A stretch of 64,000 bases of DNA from Enchytraeus crypticus (GCA_905160935.1 CAJHZI010000242.1:259501-323500); one strand, 5' to 3'. Positions 1 through 11,130 are shown, numbered from the stretch's first letter. Notes: a model not told the origin generated them from the letters alone. A program made the numbers and translations.

Positions 1-184
1 ATTAAAAACAATTAAATTATTTCACTTTTCCACGTCAAATCAACGAGACAATAACGTCATGTCGACGTGAACAACTGAGCAACTGTGCGCTCAATGGAGA
101 GCGAGATTGCTGATATTTTAATAAATTTCTGCCTAGGACCAATCATTCGATGGTACTAAAAGGAGATAAAGTAAACAGCTTTAC

Positions 185-1799
185 CTCGTTTTTGTATAGA
201 CGTGGTTTCAGAGGATGAATATAGCTGACTCGACCCTGATACAATATGACACCCCTACACATACCAAATCAGTGATACAATATTATACAACACCCCTACA
301 CATACCAAATCAGTGATACAATATTATACAAAACCCCTACACATACCAAATCAGTGATACAATATTGTATAACACCCCTACGCATCCCAAATCAGTGATA
401 CAATATGACACCCTTACACATACCAAATCAGAGATACAATATCATATAGCACCCCTATACATACCATATCAGTACTACTAAATACCACCCCTATACATAG
501 CAAATCAGTGATACAATATGATACCCTTACATACCATATCAGATATAAAGTAAATTAATAGATTTATTGATTTATAGATGATTGATTGATAGAAAGAGAT
601 TGATTGACAGATAGACTAATGTGGTATAAAGTAAATGAATAGAATTATTGATTTGTTGATTGATAGATGATTGATTGATAGACTGCTAGACTACTAGGAT
701 ATAAAGTAAATATATAGATCTGATATTTGATTGATTTACTGATTGATTGATTACCTGATTCCATTACAAGTGCTGATCATAACCAGTGTGTCTACCACTC
801 TACCCACCTGACCCTGATAGTAGCAGTTCTCTACAGCAATCTGAAACCAATCCAGTAATCAATCAATAAATCCATCAATCAATCAATCCATCCATCAGTC
901 AATCACTTAATCCATCAATCAATCCATCAGTCAATCAATTAATCCATCAATCAATCAATCAACTTAATCAATCGATAGATCAATCCACGAATCAATCATT
1001 TAATTCTTACATCAATCCATCAATCAACTTCATAAATATATCCATAAATCACTCCATCAATCAATCAATCAAACAATCAATCAATCAGTCAATCCATCCA
1101 TCAATCAACATATTCAATCAATCAATAAATCAATCGATCAATCAATAGATCAAATAGTAAATAATTCTCAGAACAACGTTCGTCATCAGATGGTGGGGTA
1201 GGTGACTATATTCATGGATATAGAATCACGTTGCAGTCTGAGCTTCTACCATCAGATGTTCAACCTGAGAGCCACTTGTCTCGAGCATTAGATCTCTAAT
1301 TATTCACATGCAGAGCCTCAGCTGCTTGTAAGGCTGGTTGTTGTAGTATCACTCTCTCACTCTTAACTGTTATTTCTACTCGAGGAGGGGAGGGGGTTAC
1401 CCCCCGTGTCTCCTCATCTAAAACTCCGTTAAAATTTATAGATTTGCCCTCTGTAGCGAGGCACCGGACGTTAAATTAATATTGATTGATGGATTTACGG
1501 GATAGTTCAGTCCATGGAAAAATTAACAACAATTATATTAGGTGTGTAAATTTAGTAGCAATGTTACAAGTCTTTATCTGTAGTTTGATCCTAATATCAC
1601 CGGACCGGCATCGTTTATGATCTAACTTTATCGTTATTAGCCTGGATTTAAGAGATAAGTTTAGAGCTGAACCTCAACGTTTATGGAACATGCAAGAAAT
1701 CATACAGATATCCGTAGAAACTCTGGCAGCCCCCCCAGTCTATACTCGAAATATCTGAGAACATTTTGAGCACCGTATCTCCGTAACATTGTATCCATG

Positions 1800-1852
<53 letters not shown>

Positions 1853-1936
1853 GAGAGATAGAGACAGACAGCGAGAGAGATAGAGAGAGTGAGAAGCGAC
1901 AGAAAAAGACAGACAGAGAAATAGAGATAGAGAGAG

Positions 1937-1988
<52 letters not shown>

Positions 1989-4987
1989 GGTTCTAGAGCC
2001 CACTGGACTTGACAACTCTCATATAATAGAGCTCTATAGTAAAGTATATAGACAAACATTGTGGAATAGTTAACACACTAGACGTCCATAGCATCATCAA
2101 CTCCGTACAGACCATAAAACTATACAGCGACCTTCAACACACAGAACTTAAAAAGCTGGTAGAGCTGCTAAATTAAAATTAGTTGAGCGATATTTAAAGA
2201 GAAATGTTCTACTGTTACATTGCAGTAGGTTATTACTTCACATTATTAGATTGTAGTTCTGTAGATCTTTAGTAGCTCTGCTATGTTACAACTAATTTAA
2301 ATTTAGCAGCTCTACCAGCTTTTTAGAAAGCTGGTAGAGCTTTTTACAAAGCTGGTAAAGCTTATGTTAACGTCAGTTTCCTCACTCGAAAGCGATGTCA
2401 GTGATGGGAGAGCCCAGGATTTGAACCACACACATACTGACCCGCGGTCGAATATCTTATCGAGATCGCCACTGGCTCCAGCCAGAACAACCTACAAACA
2501 CTGAAAAGAAAGCAACTCACAGCAAGCATAATATACGATAGACAAAATATAATCAGACTACAGTGGTACAATACAATACATACAATACACTGCAATACAG
2601 AATAATGCAATGAAATACAATGCAGAACAATACAGTTAAATACAATACAATACAGTTAAATACAACACAGTAAATACAATACCTCTTCTCTGTAGGTTCT
2701 CGTAGAATCTAAGCTCGTCTCTACAGTCAATGTCTCTCCCAGTAAATCTCTGTAAACATACAGAGCCCAACATCTCTCAATCTAACGTCTCTACATCTGA
2801 CATCTCTACATTTAACATCTATCCATCAAACATATCTCCATCTAAGATCCCTCAATATCTATAACTCTATTCCACCAGCTTATCCAGATCAATAGATAAT
2901 TACAAATTAATTAGAAATTCTCAATAGTTGTAATAAGTGAAAAGATAAAAGACAGGCAACGCTTGTGCACCAGCCCGGCTACTCGAGGTCATCAAGCATC
3001 TGGCTGTATAAAAGAATTACTGAAACACACTGACTGAAATCTTGTAAAGTCAGAGAAAGCCTTGCCAAAGAAATAAGGTATCTCGCTCATTAGTGAGCAC
3101 TATTATTATTTTATATTACCTCCGGCTTAAAGAAGCCGGGTTTTTATAAAAATCATAATTATTAGTATTATCAGTATTATATAATTAAGAGAACTAGATA
3201 TCATCAGGCACATTCAGTTTTACATTTTCATAGTCATTTTCATATTGTTGGCTCCAACTATACACTAAAAATAAATCTCATATATATATTTCTATAATAT
3301 TAATTAATATTATTAACAGAGTTATCACCTCATCCTCTATTAACAACAATATTGTCTAAATTTATTGAAGATTTAAAAAAGAAATAGATTAATTTAAAAA
3401 AAGAACCGAGCAGCACTAACCTGTTTAATTTTAATTTAATTTTTTGACGTCGACCCGACAGCACGAGCTCAATGTTGGTATGATGATAGTGAGACATCTG
3501 TCACACAAATCATAAAAACTATATCACCCGCAAACACACCTTTATTTAACAGACTATCACGCTTCTTATATGACCAGCAAACACACCTTTATTTAACACA
3601 CTATCGCGTTTCTTAAATGATCCACAAACATCCCTTTATTTAACACACAACCACGCTTCTTAACACTTCATATCCTGCAAACGTACGACTAGATTACCGA
3701 GCTGAGATAGACTTTAAAATTATTTATAATAATCTCCGCTCGGTCTGTATAGTTATATGTCATGTCATGTGATCGTCCTGGGGCTGGTTCCAGCTAAAGA
3801 TTTCTATGATATTTCTCCACAAAACTCCATTCTTTGCCACATCCTCGATGTTCATTCTTTTTTTCCTTCTCTTCTTCCATAAATGCTAACTCCAGCAGCT
3901 TTCAAGTCTTCTTCGAGGCAGTCCTTCCATCTTCTTTTAGGTCTTCCCGCTGTTCTCTTGCCGCCTGCTTTATAGTTAAATATCTTTCGAAAGTTTCTGT
4001 TATCTTCCATGTGCATAACATGTCCAGCCCATTTCATTCTTCTTTCTTGATTATTTCTCTGACCATTAGTTGAATTGTTCTTATCCTAATGTTCTCAGTT
4101 ATATGTTCTAGTTATATGTAAACAGGGTATACTTAGAGCCTAAATTACAAATATTGGTTGTGTTGAAGAAACTGAAAGGCACTCATGCATAGAAGCCAAC
4201 AGAGTTCAGTACAGAGTTCCCGCTCAACACGCCGGCCAATACAGAACAAACCTACAAAGTATCTTAAAGAATTTCTAAATCATTGCTTATTATTTATGTT
4301 ACAGAGAAAGAATCTTTATTTCGTGATCTACATAGAATATAATTTATAGGAATTAACCTTGAGGTTAATTAATTAACTAAGGTTAATTAATTAAAATTAA
4401 TTTATAAATATTACTTAAATTTTGAAATCTTTAAGTAAAGATTTCAAAATTTAAGTAATACTTATAAATTAATTTTAAGAAGATTTAACTGTAAGTTGTT
4501 TTCGAGTCAATTGTTAAAATGAAATATACAATACACATTGCGTTAATCAAAGTAGTAGCAGGTCTGAAGACTAAAATTCCTAGACTTACTGGACCATTCT
4601 CTAGTGCTAGGATTTCACTCATAGACCATCTGATATAACGGATATGAACAAACCTTAGACTTGCTCATCCTATCTCTAGTGCTTAGATCAGATAGGATTT
4701 CTCTCATAGACTATCTGATATAACAGATAACAAACCTTAGACTTGCTCATCTAGTCTCTGGTGCTTAGATCAGATAGGATTTCATTCATAGACTATCTGA
4801 TATAACAGATGATGAACAAACCTTAGACTTGCTCATCCTGTCTCTAGTGCTTAGATCAGAGAGGGTTTCACTCATTCTTATCTGTTGTGGATAGACTATC
4901 TGATATTCAGTTGTTAGACCCAGCAACCAATCTCTGTTGTTCTCCACGTCAAATCTTACCATATCATCTACAACAATCAACCACACA
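185..4987 (-). CDS. ADAM-family metalloprotease, prodomain exons; gene runs off the left edge
   Basis: Three minus-strand exons are recognised: 4987-4822, 840-755 and 254-185. The first reads ...TEYQIVYPQQIR..., like the start of the reprolysin (M12B) prodomain. The second reads NCYYQGQV...ISTCNGIR and the third GVILYQGRVSYIHPL. Together they give the family pattern C-Y-Y-x-G-x-V ... S-T-C-x-G-(I/L)-R-G ... Y-I-x-P-L, whose Cys is the prodomain cysteine switch. The last two exons join in phase (AG + G restores Arg), with borders ttggtttcag/ATT, ATCAG/gtaatc, gtgtag/GGG and GAG/gtaaag. At least one exon between 4822 and 840 is missing or not recognised, as is the signal-peptide exon. The catalytic HExxH domain would lie left of the window. 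ADAMs are secretory-pathway sheddases or adhesion proteins; ADAMTS is less likely because of the CYYQG/STC spelling. Tandem arrays touch exon edges at 228-545 and 4575-4880. Confidence 0.72.
228..545. repeat. 40-43 bp tandem array, about 8 copies, seeded on an ADAM splice acceptor
   Basis: On the minus strand every unit carries a (T)GTGTAG/GGGTGT acceptor-like junction. It also carries the first 18 or so bases of the ADAM exon that ends at 254. Confidence 0.85.
546..754. repeat. Degenerate (TGAT)n tract
   Basis: GATTGATTGAT-rich DNA runs up to the donor of the 755-840 exon. It is complementary to the tract at 841-1156. Confidence 0.9.
841..1156. repeat. Degenerate (ATCA)n tract
   Basis: AATCAATCAATCC-type repeats start just upstream (in gene sense) of the acceptor of the 755-840 exon. 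They are in the inverse orientation to 546-754. Confidence 0.9.
1157..1800. other. Intergenic or intronic DNA, no gene seen
   Basis: Unique sequence. It contains a short fragment of the retroposon 3' domain ending in GGACGTTAAATTAATATTGATTGATGG (about 1440-1490), a (TGAT) tail. No exon could be supported. Confidence 0.5.
1801..1985. repeat. (GA)n microsatellite
   Basis: Interrupted GAGA run. The S/L-rich ORFs over it are repeat translations. Confidence 0.95.
2150..2345. repeat. Inverted repeat with 36-base arms
   Basis: Arms at 2150-2185 and 2289-2324 (AAGCTGGTAGAGCTGCTAAA against its complement) are separated by about 100 bases. Further direct copies of AAAGCTGGTA(G/A)AGCTT follow. Possibly a foldback element. 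Confidence 0.7.
2355..2487 (-). mobile_element. SINE B copy
   Basis: tRNA-like SINE in reverse. It has GGAGCCAGTGGCGAT at the head, a GGTTCAAATCC B box and a GAGTGAGGAAACTGACGTTAA 3' domain. The same element recurs at least nine times in the window. Confidence 0.85.
2560..2682. repeat. Short direct repeats of ATACAATACAGTTAA type
   Basis: Degenerate 10-20 bp repeats abutting the donor of the candidate exon at 2683. Confidence 0.7.
2683..2749 (-). CDS. Possible extra ADAM exon
   Basis: A 67-base open block lies between ttacag and a GAG/gtattg donor. It reads RFTGRDIDCRDELRFYENL and so on, vaguely like the prodomain stretch before CYYQGQV. It ends in phase 1, whereas the 840-755 exon starts in phase 0, so another exon would be needed. 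Direct repeats begin right at its donor (2560-2682), as at confirmed exons here. Weak. Confidence 0.25.
2955..3115 (+). mobile_element. Interspersed repeat J, (TTA)-tailed
   Basis: Shares CCCGGCTACTCGAGGTCATC and GAAAGCCTT(T)GCCAAAGAAA with the reverse copy at 45180-45420. Both end in TTATTATTATT. Possibly the 3' end of a LINE. Confidence 0.6.
3116..3530. other. AT-rich DNA, no gene seen
   Basis: Only a small CCGGCTT/AAGCCGG hairpin followed by T5 near 3122-3145 stands out. In a eukaryotic context I give it no function. Confidence 0.4.
3530..3665. repeat. About 47 bp tandem repeat, 3 copies
   Basis: Units contain CAAACACACCTTTATTTAAC and CACGCTTCTTA. Confidence 0.8.
3750..4085 (-). mobile_element. 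LINE 3' end, C-terminal ORF2 fragment
   Basis: Reverse-strand reading gives MKWAGHVMHM...GGKRTAGRPKRRWKDCLEEDL. This is the typical C-terminal tail of non-LTR reverse transcriptases. Frames break on both sides, so it is dead. Confidence 0.75.
4391..4478. repeat. Near-perfect 42-base hairpin with a 4-base loop
   Basis: Arms 4391-4432 and 4437-4478 are complementary with one mismatch around AAGT. The whole is AT-rich and preceded by TTAATTAATTAA motifs. Confidence 0.85.
4575..4880. repeat. About 84 bp tandem array, 4 copies, seeded on the ADAM exon donor
   Basis: Copies of the 3' end of exon 4987-4822 (reverse sense GATCTAAGCACTAGAGAC ... AGTCTAAG/GTTTG) repeat downstream in gene sense, donor included. 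Confidence 0.85.
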
Positions 4988-5487
4988 CTGTGCTAAAGTA
5001 AGCTCATAAGTATCGTTCTCGTGATCCAGTTGGTTTTAAGCTTTCCTGATAAATAAGAGGTCATCGGTTTCAACTCCAATCAGATCAACTCTGTCTCATT
5101 GACAACTCTCGGTAAGGATTTTGAATGTTTGACGTCAAACAACAACGTTCTGTATCTCTCTGATAATCAGACACGCTAAGCATTGTACTGTTAAGGTGTT
5201 CACGGTTAGGGCTAGGGTTTTACGGTTAGGGTTAGGGTTAATGGTCATTAATGGTCATGAGAAAAATAACAAGTGAGATTTCTCACAGTACAATGATCAC
5301 GATAGAATTGAGCAGACCTATTATAAATCAACCCTTAGCTTTTTTGTTTGACTGAATTTGTACGCATGATCAATCAGTTACGTGAACACTAATGAATGCA
5401 GTAGTTAATTAATTGATACATAATTAAATAATTTATATATTAATATATCGAACAAAATGACCCAACTTTTCGTTCCCCTCAGTCTCC
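4988..5487. other. No gene seen; short telomere-like stretch
   Basis: GGTTAGGGCTAGGGTTTT and GGTTAGGGTTAGGGTTAATGG occur near 5208-5243, too short to be a telomere tract. The ADAM signal-peptide exon could lie here but was not found. Confidence 0.45.
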
Positions 5488-5504
5488 CTCTATCTCTCTC
5501 CCTA

Positions 5505-5541
<37 letters not shown>

Positions 5542-5720
5542 ATCTCTACCTCTCTCGCTCTCTTTGTCTCTTTCGTCCTCTCTGTCTCTTTCGTCCTCTC
5601 TCTCCCTCTATCTCTCGCTCTCTCTCTCTCTCTGTCTGCCTCTCTTGCTCAGTCTCTCCCTATCTCTCTCTCTCGCTCCTGTCTCTCTCCCCCTCTCTCT
5701 CTCTCTCTCTGCCCCTCTCT

Positions 5721-5776
<56 letters not shown>
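5488..5776. repeat. (CT)n microsatellite
   Basis: Long interrupted CTCT run. All ORFs in it are low-complexity artefacts. Confidence 0.95.
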
Positions 5777-5778
<2 letters not shown>

Positions 5779-6224
5779 GCCACAGTTCAGCAAAGCTCTG
5801 CGGTTAATCAGAGGGTAGACATGTGGTTCATATTAGACAAGCAGAGGTTATAGGCAAGAAAAGCGCGAGTACGGCACAACCTTATGAGCTGGAGTAGTAA
5901 ACTGAGTAGATACATTAACGCGTGGCCGAGCCCATACATCTACCATGACTTTCAAATCATTAGTTGCAAAATTATTTACATTTTGCAAAACATCAACCGC
6001 TCAAAAGAAAAATGGAAAATGAATTGGCTCAGCCATCAAATGCCCCAACCGACGTGTGGAGTCTAGACTTTTTAATTATGAGATACAGCGTAAGGTCACC
6101 GACATTTACTACGATATACTCTGTATATACATACACCTCGTCATAAGCAGAATCCCACCAAGAATAATGGTATATCAAATGGAATGTTAGTTGATCAATT
6201 TAAAGATCCACTAGCACGGAATAT
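5777..6224. other. Unique intergenic DNA, no gene seen
   Basis: Two 60-codon readings exist but show no family signal or splice context. Confidence 0.4.
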
Positions 6225-6343
6225 AGCTCTAGGAGTGGAGGCGTTATATACCATGACCTGCCAATAGGCAGTGCACTAAGAGAGAGAGAGAGAGAGAGAC
6301 ACACAGAGAGAGAGAGAGAGAGAGAGAGGAGAGACAGACAGAG

Positions 6344-6393
<50 letters not shown>

Positions 6394-6395
6394 TA
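6225..6395 (+). mobile_element. LINE C 3' terminus with (GA)n tail
   Basis: GGAGGCGTTATATACCATGACC ... GGCAGTGCACTAAGAGAGAG matches the ends of the longer copies at 17140-17205 and 62440-62495. The GA tail runs to 6395. Confidence 0.75.
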
Positions 6396-6716
6396 TGAGA
6401 ATAAGCAAACAATTAATATTTTAAGTTTATAAATGTAAACGACCTTGTAATGATTTATTCTAATATTTACAGTTCATTGCTGGCATTCAACCACTATTGC
6501 GGACCGTTTAACTCAGATAAAATAAAGAAAGCCAAGGCTTCGCATGTCAGGACATACATTCTATAAAATACAACGCCTGCCCTGGATCACAAACTTCAAA
6601 AGATTAACAATTTTAAGCCGACAGTAGACTAATTAGTTAATTAGCTACACTTGACTCACTCATTTAGCCGCAAATCAAGAGTTAATTAGTCGGTAAGAGG
6701 CGATTTATATTTTAAA
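6396..6716. other. AT-rich intergenic DNA
   Basis: Nothing recognised. Confidence 0.4.
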
Positions 6717-6860
6717 ATGTCTACGTTTGAAGTTAGCGCCACTAATATATTAAAGAGTGTCAATGGTCTCGGCGGCTCAGTTGTTATGACTGAATTAAAC
6801 AGCAGTGGCGCAAAAGTTGAGATATCAGCAAAACGTAGAGTCATAAACGAGTTGAATTAA
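6717..6860 (+). CDS. 47-codon ORF, unknown
   Basis: An ATG-started frame reads MSTFEVSATNILKSVNGLGG and so on to a TAA. Amino-acid composition is ordinary rather than low-complexity and the context is unique DNA, so it could be a first exon or a micro-ORF. No family recognised, no strong donor. Could be chance. Confidence 0.22.
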   Translation: MSTFEVSATNILKSVNGLGGSVVMTELNSSGAKVEISAKRRVINELN

Positions 6861-6960
6861 TTAGAGTCCGAGTTCAAACGAGAAACATATTACAAGAAAC
6901 AGTCTTCTAATATAATGACGAATCAGTGTGCTTGATCGTTTCCTCAATTCACCGCATGAT

Positions 6961-7172
6961 ATGTGTGGATGAATACGGTGAATTATGTGGATGAATACGG
7001 TGAATTATTGGATGAATACAGTGAATTATGTGGATGAATACGGTGAATTATGTGGATGAATACGGTGAATTATTGGATGAATACGATGAATTATGTGGAT
7101 GGTTAGGGATGAGTTAGGGTTAGTGAATTATGTGAATGATTACATTAAATTACGTGGATGAATAAGGGTGAA
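6961..7172. repeat. 22 bp tandem array, about 9 copies
   Basis: Unit GTGGATGAATACGGTGAATT(AT); some units are shortened. Confidence 0.9.
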
Positions 7173-7186
7173 TTATGGAGATGAAT

Positions 7187-7240
7187 AGAAATCGCTTTCA
7201 AGTGAGGAAACTGAGGTTAACACTAGCTTTACCAGCTTTA
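7187..7240 (+). mobile_element. SINE B 3' fragment
   Basis: ATCGCTTTCAAGTGAGGAAACTGAGGTTAAC, the 3' domain only. Confidence 0.7.
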
Positions 7241-7479
7241 ACGTTGTCTGGACTAGTCGAACTAGTAGTAATAAGCTACTGAATAGATTTATACACCTCA
7301 GAACTATCAGTTGGAACAAGTAACATTAGCGTGTGAGTAATTATTGGTTAGATATTTTTGAAAGTCTAAAATTCTAGTGGAATTCTAGAAGAAAGTCTAA
7401 AAGTGGTTTCCATTAAAATTGGATGTTAGTCTTCTGCCGATTGATGCGAAGTATTGAACAAATTATCACATAGAGTGCC

Positions 7480-8385
7480 TTTCGTTGATGTTAACTTTGA
7501 GATGGAAGCTTTATTGTTTGTTGGGTTTATAGCTACACACGATATTGAGAGTTTTCCAAATGGGTTTTACGGAGTTTAAATCTGGTATCAAACAATTTCT
7601 GAAAAATATTCCTTTATGCATCTAAATTATACTTTCAAGGTTAAAATTAAATGCTTTATGGTTTTGCATATCATTATCATTTTGGGTGTTTTTGAATTTC
7701 AGATAAAGCTTATTTTTGAGCATGATGTCTTTTGTCAGGTCATTAGTCATCCATGATTTATCTTTAAGACATTTCCTAGAGCATCTAGGTAAGGGAAAAT
7801 ATGTTACCATTGATGTACTTCAATTAGATTTTTTGTCAGAGCATTAATAGAGTAATATATATCATTGATATTATTAAAGACCAGTCTAAAGTAGCTACAT
7901 TACTATTAAATTAGTAAAATGTTAGATTTGCTATTTATTCCTATTATAGGTCTATTTTCACAGTTTACCCATTTGTGAAGACCAACAGAAGCAATTATAT
8001 TAGCAAAGTGGTCAGTAATTTCTGTAACACCTGTTAAACAAATAGTATTACATAGTAAAAGCATACAATCAATGTTGAATGAAACTAAGTTGGTAATACA
8101 TGATCAACAATGGTACCATTCATGCCGTTAGTATAATTAGAGTTTGAACCTTGTACGCCATTCAATCAATGCGCGGTACAACAAAGGAGTAAAATTTAAT
8201 TCACTCAATATATCAACATATCGTTTGACAGTATTATTACAATCATAATTATCTGCCAATATCAATATTAAAGTTACCCCATATTAAACTCCTTTTGATA
8301 GATTTCCATATTGAAGGAAATTAGAGAAAATATCAATAAATTGGGACACTGGTTTACTTGGATGTCTATAAAATAAACAGATTCC
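7480..8385 (-). mobile_element. CR1-like LINE remnant, endonuclease part
   Basis: The reverse strand gives, in broken frames, a NFNIDI motif, an ITDHF-like motif, and KSWMTNDLTKDIMLKNKLY...FKNTQN. This is the usual order between apurinic endonuclease and reverse transcriptase in CR1/Jockey-type elements. Many stops; inactive. Confidence 0.7.
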
Positions 8386-8389
8386 GTAT

Positions 8390-8960
8390 TCGGTTTTATT
8401 AACCCATACCTAAGATTGTATAAATCTTTGATTCCACCTCATCTGGAGTATTGTATGTCAGTGTGGAGACCACTCTACAGGAAGGATATTGAGCGTATTG
8501 AAGCAGTGCAAAGAAGAGCATTAAGAACTATTAAAGGATTCAAAACATTAGGGTATGAGGAGAGGCTAAGGCCAGTTCAACTGAAACCCTAGAAACCAGG
8601 AGAATTAGAGGTGATCTTATAGAGGTTTATAAAATAATGCATGGGCTTATCGAATTAAGAGCAACAGTTTTTTTTCAAATTCTCGAATAATGGTTTAAGA
8701 GGTCATAGCTATAAGTTGTTTAAGCCTAGCGTAAGGACAGATTTACGAAAGTTTTCTTTTTCTCTAGGGTGATTGATAGGTGGAACTCTTCGAGTGAGGA
8801 GGTTGTGAATGCGGTGATGTCGGTGAATAGTTTTAAAAACAAGCTGGATGTTGTAATCATGCATGATTGGGGATTGAAATAAGCCCTTGGCTTTCTTTCC
8901 TTGTTTCTGCTATCTAAGTTTGAAGAAGGATTGGACTAATGAGAGATGGTAGCAGTTCTA
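8390..8960 (+). mobile_element. CR1-like LINE remnant, RT C-terminus and 3' end
   Basis: The forward strand gives PPHLEYCMSVWRPLYRKDIE, AVQRRALRTIKG, RRIRGDLIEVYKIMHG and RGHSYKLFKP, then NSFKNKLDVV...W-G-L-K-stop. This is the characteristic end of non-LTR RT. Frameshifted near 8590 and 8760. It abuts the opposite-strand remnant to its left. Confidence 0.82.
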
Positions 8961-9066
8961 ATAACTTCTGGTAGATACTTTAAACATAAATGTAGCGTTC
9001 ACACTAGTAACACTGAGCATCTTGAACAGTGTCCCAGGTAAAACTCTAAAACTAACATTTCATCAA

Positions 9067-9216
9067 ATGGATTACCCGGCACAACTACAGAAGTTGACAA
9101 CGGTCGGTAAGGACATTCAGGAGAATCGCTTAAACTTTGCAAGACTATTTAAACAGTTAAAAAGACTTCAGAAAGCGGTGTCTCAACAGCCGAAGCACTT
9201 TATAACACAATTATAA
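9067..9216 (+). CDS. 49-codon ORF, unknown
   Basis: Starts ATG GAT TAC; Lys/Gln-rich and helix-prone (MDYPAQLQKLTTVGKDIQEN...). A good donor consensus (GGTCG/gtaagg) lies inside, so it might instead be a 13-codon first exon. No homologue recognised. Confidence 0.2.
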   Translation: MDYPAQLQKLTTVGKDIQENRLNFARLFKQLKRLQKAVSQQPKHFITQL

Positions 9217-9555
9217 AAGAATCCATAAACTCTAATTAATTACCTAATAAACCTGCCTACAATGTAACAGATCCAGGTTAAGTGACGTCAACCTATCAGC
9301 CGCCCAACACTCGCCTACATTGTCGGTACATTGTCGGCAAGTGTCGGCTCTTTGTCGGATAGCAGAGCCGCGTGTGTCGTGTCCGTAACCAGCAGAGGTT
9401 TCGGCTTTTTTCAGCCGTCAAACATCAAACGAGACCAGTACTTAATGTCTAGCGGCAGTTTAACACTCTCAATTAACAGTATATCATTATACAGTATACT
9501 GTCTACCATCTGATAATCGCTTGACACAATCCTCTTCTGTCAGACCACAAACAGG
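9217..9555. other. Intergenic, locally less AT-rich, no gene seen
   Basis: Contains short direct repeats of TTGTCGG (9318-9358). No exon supported. Confidence 0.4.
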
Positions 9556-10040
9556 AGTTCAGCAACTTAAATATCAGCAGCTTAAAGATCAGCGGCTTAA
9601 AGATCAGCGGCTTAGAGATCGGCGGCTTAAAGATCAGCGGCTTAAAGATCAGCAGCTTAAAGATCAGCAGCTTAAAGATCAGCAGTTTAGAGATCGGCGG
9701 CTTAAAGATCGGCGGCTTACAGATAGGCGGCTTAAAGATCAGCAGCTTAAAGATCAGTAGCTTAAAGATCAGTAGCTTAAAGATCAGCAGCTTAAAGACA
9801 AGCAGCTTTAAGATAAGCAGCTTAAAGATCAGCAGCTTAAAGATCAGCAGCTTAAAGATCAGCAGCTTAAAGATAAGCAGCTTAAAGATAAGCAGCTTTA
9901 AGATAAGCAGCTTAAAGATCAGCAGCTTAAAGATCAGCAGCTTTAAGATCAGCGGCTTAAAGATCAGCGGTTTAAAGATCAGCCGCTTAAAGATCAGCCG
10001 CTTAAAGATCAGCCGCTTAAAGGTCAGCAGCTTAAATTTA
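9556..10040. repeat. 15 bp tandem array, about 32 copies
   Basis: Unit GATCAGCAGCTTAAA with variants (CGG, ATA). The first third is open as QLKDQ repeats, a by-product of a period divisible by three. Confidence 0.95.
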
Positions 10041-10600
10041 TTTCTGGAACAACATAATTATTAATAATAAACAACATAAACAAGGGTGCATACAAAGAAG
10101 TGCTACATATATCTCCACAGCCCACTGTCACACAAAATAAATTACCAAATAATGAGAATGTCCATGTGATAGTATTTCCACAGAAATGGAGCCAGATAAG
10201 AAACTGTTTCAGTGAAAAGCAACCAAATAGATCAACAGACTAAAGAAGCAAAAGACTGCAACAAAACCTATTAATAAACATCCACTCGGGCTGTGGCAGG
10301 ATAGAGCAGGTAATTGTACAAGACTAGTTTTAGTGACAACACCATTCAGCCGGTAGTCGTTGACTAAATTTATCTGACTGCTTGTCAACAAGCTTGCCTA
10401 ACAGAAAGTTTTGCACTTGTGTTGAAGAATCTTAACAGAAAGCTTGGAGCTTGCTGGGCCACTGTTTATCTAACCTATAGGCCACTTGACACAGCACCTG
10501 CAGGCTAATCTATCTATACACTGTTATGTCTCATTAATGCTAATCATTGACCACTTTCTACATAATGTTGTGCCTGCTATAATACTAGTAATTATGATGT
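10041..10600. other. No confirmed gene
   Basis: An open plus-strand stretch near 10242-10307 (...KTATKPINKHPLGLWQDRA) ends at a GCAG/gtaatt donor. It has only a weak upstream acceptor and no recognised family. Confidence 0.3.
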
Positions 10601-11130
10601 ACAATATCGCTCCAGAATTATTAATAATTATATTCAATGTTGTGCCAAAATTATTAATAATTACGTTGTTCCAGAATTATTAATAATTATGTTCAATGTT
10701 GTGCCAGAATTGTTAATAATTATGTTCAATGTAGTTCCAGAATTATTAACAAATTATGTTCAAAGTTGTTCCAGAATTACTAATAATTATGTTCAAAGTT
10801 GTTCCAGAATTACTAATAATTATGTTTAATGTTGTTCCAGAATTACTAATATTTATTTTCAATGGTGCGACATAATACTAATAATTATAAATGTTCAATG
10901 TTATGCCATAATACTAATAATTATGTTCAATGATGTTCCAAAATTATTAATAATTATGTTCAATGTTGTTCCGGAATTATTGATAGTTATGTTTAATGTT
11001 GTGCCAGAATTATTAATAATTAGGTTCAATGTTGTGCCAGAATTACTAATAATTATGTTGTGCCATAACTACTAATAATTATGTTCAATGTTGGACCAGA
11101 ATTATTAATAATTATGTTCAAGGTTGTGCA
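10600..11130. repeat. About 33 bp tandem array, about 16 copies
   Basis: Unit near GTTCAATGTTGTGCCAGAAT + TATTAATAATTAT. Confidence 0.92.

Noticed and set aside
1160..1330. Further ADAM exon (ETSGSQVEHLMVEAQT on the minus strand)
   Set aside because: No matching splice borders in phase with the 840-755 exon.
3116..3150. Rho-independent terminator (CCGGCTT..AAGCCGG T5)
   Set aside because: The window is clearly eukaryotic; a small hairpin by chance or part of a repeat.
5208..5243. Telomere (TTAGGG)
   Set aside because: Only two or three imperfect units inside gene-bearing DNA.
5488..5776. Long Ser/Leu ORFs on both strands
   Set aside because: Translations of a (CT)n microsatellite. The same holds at 1801-1985, 6283-6395, 11160-11255 and 51636-51725.
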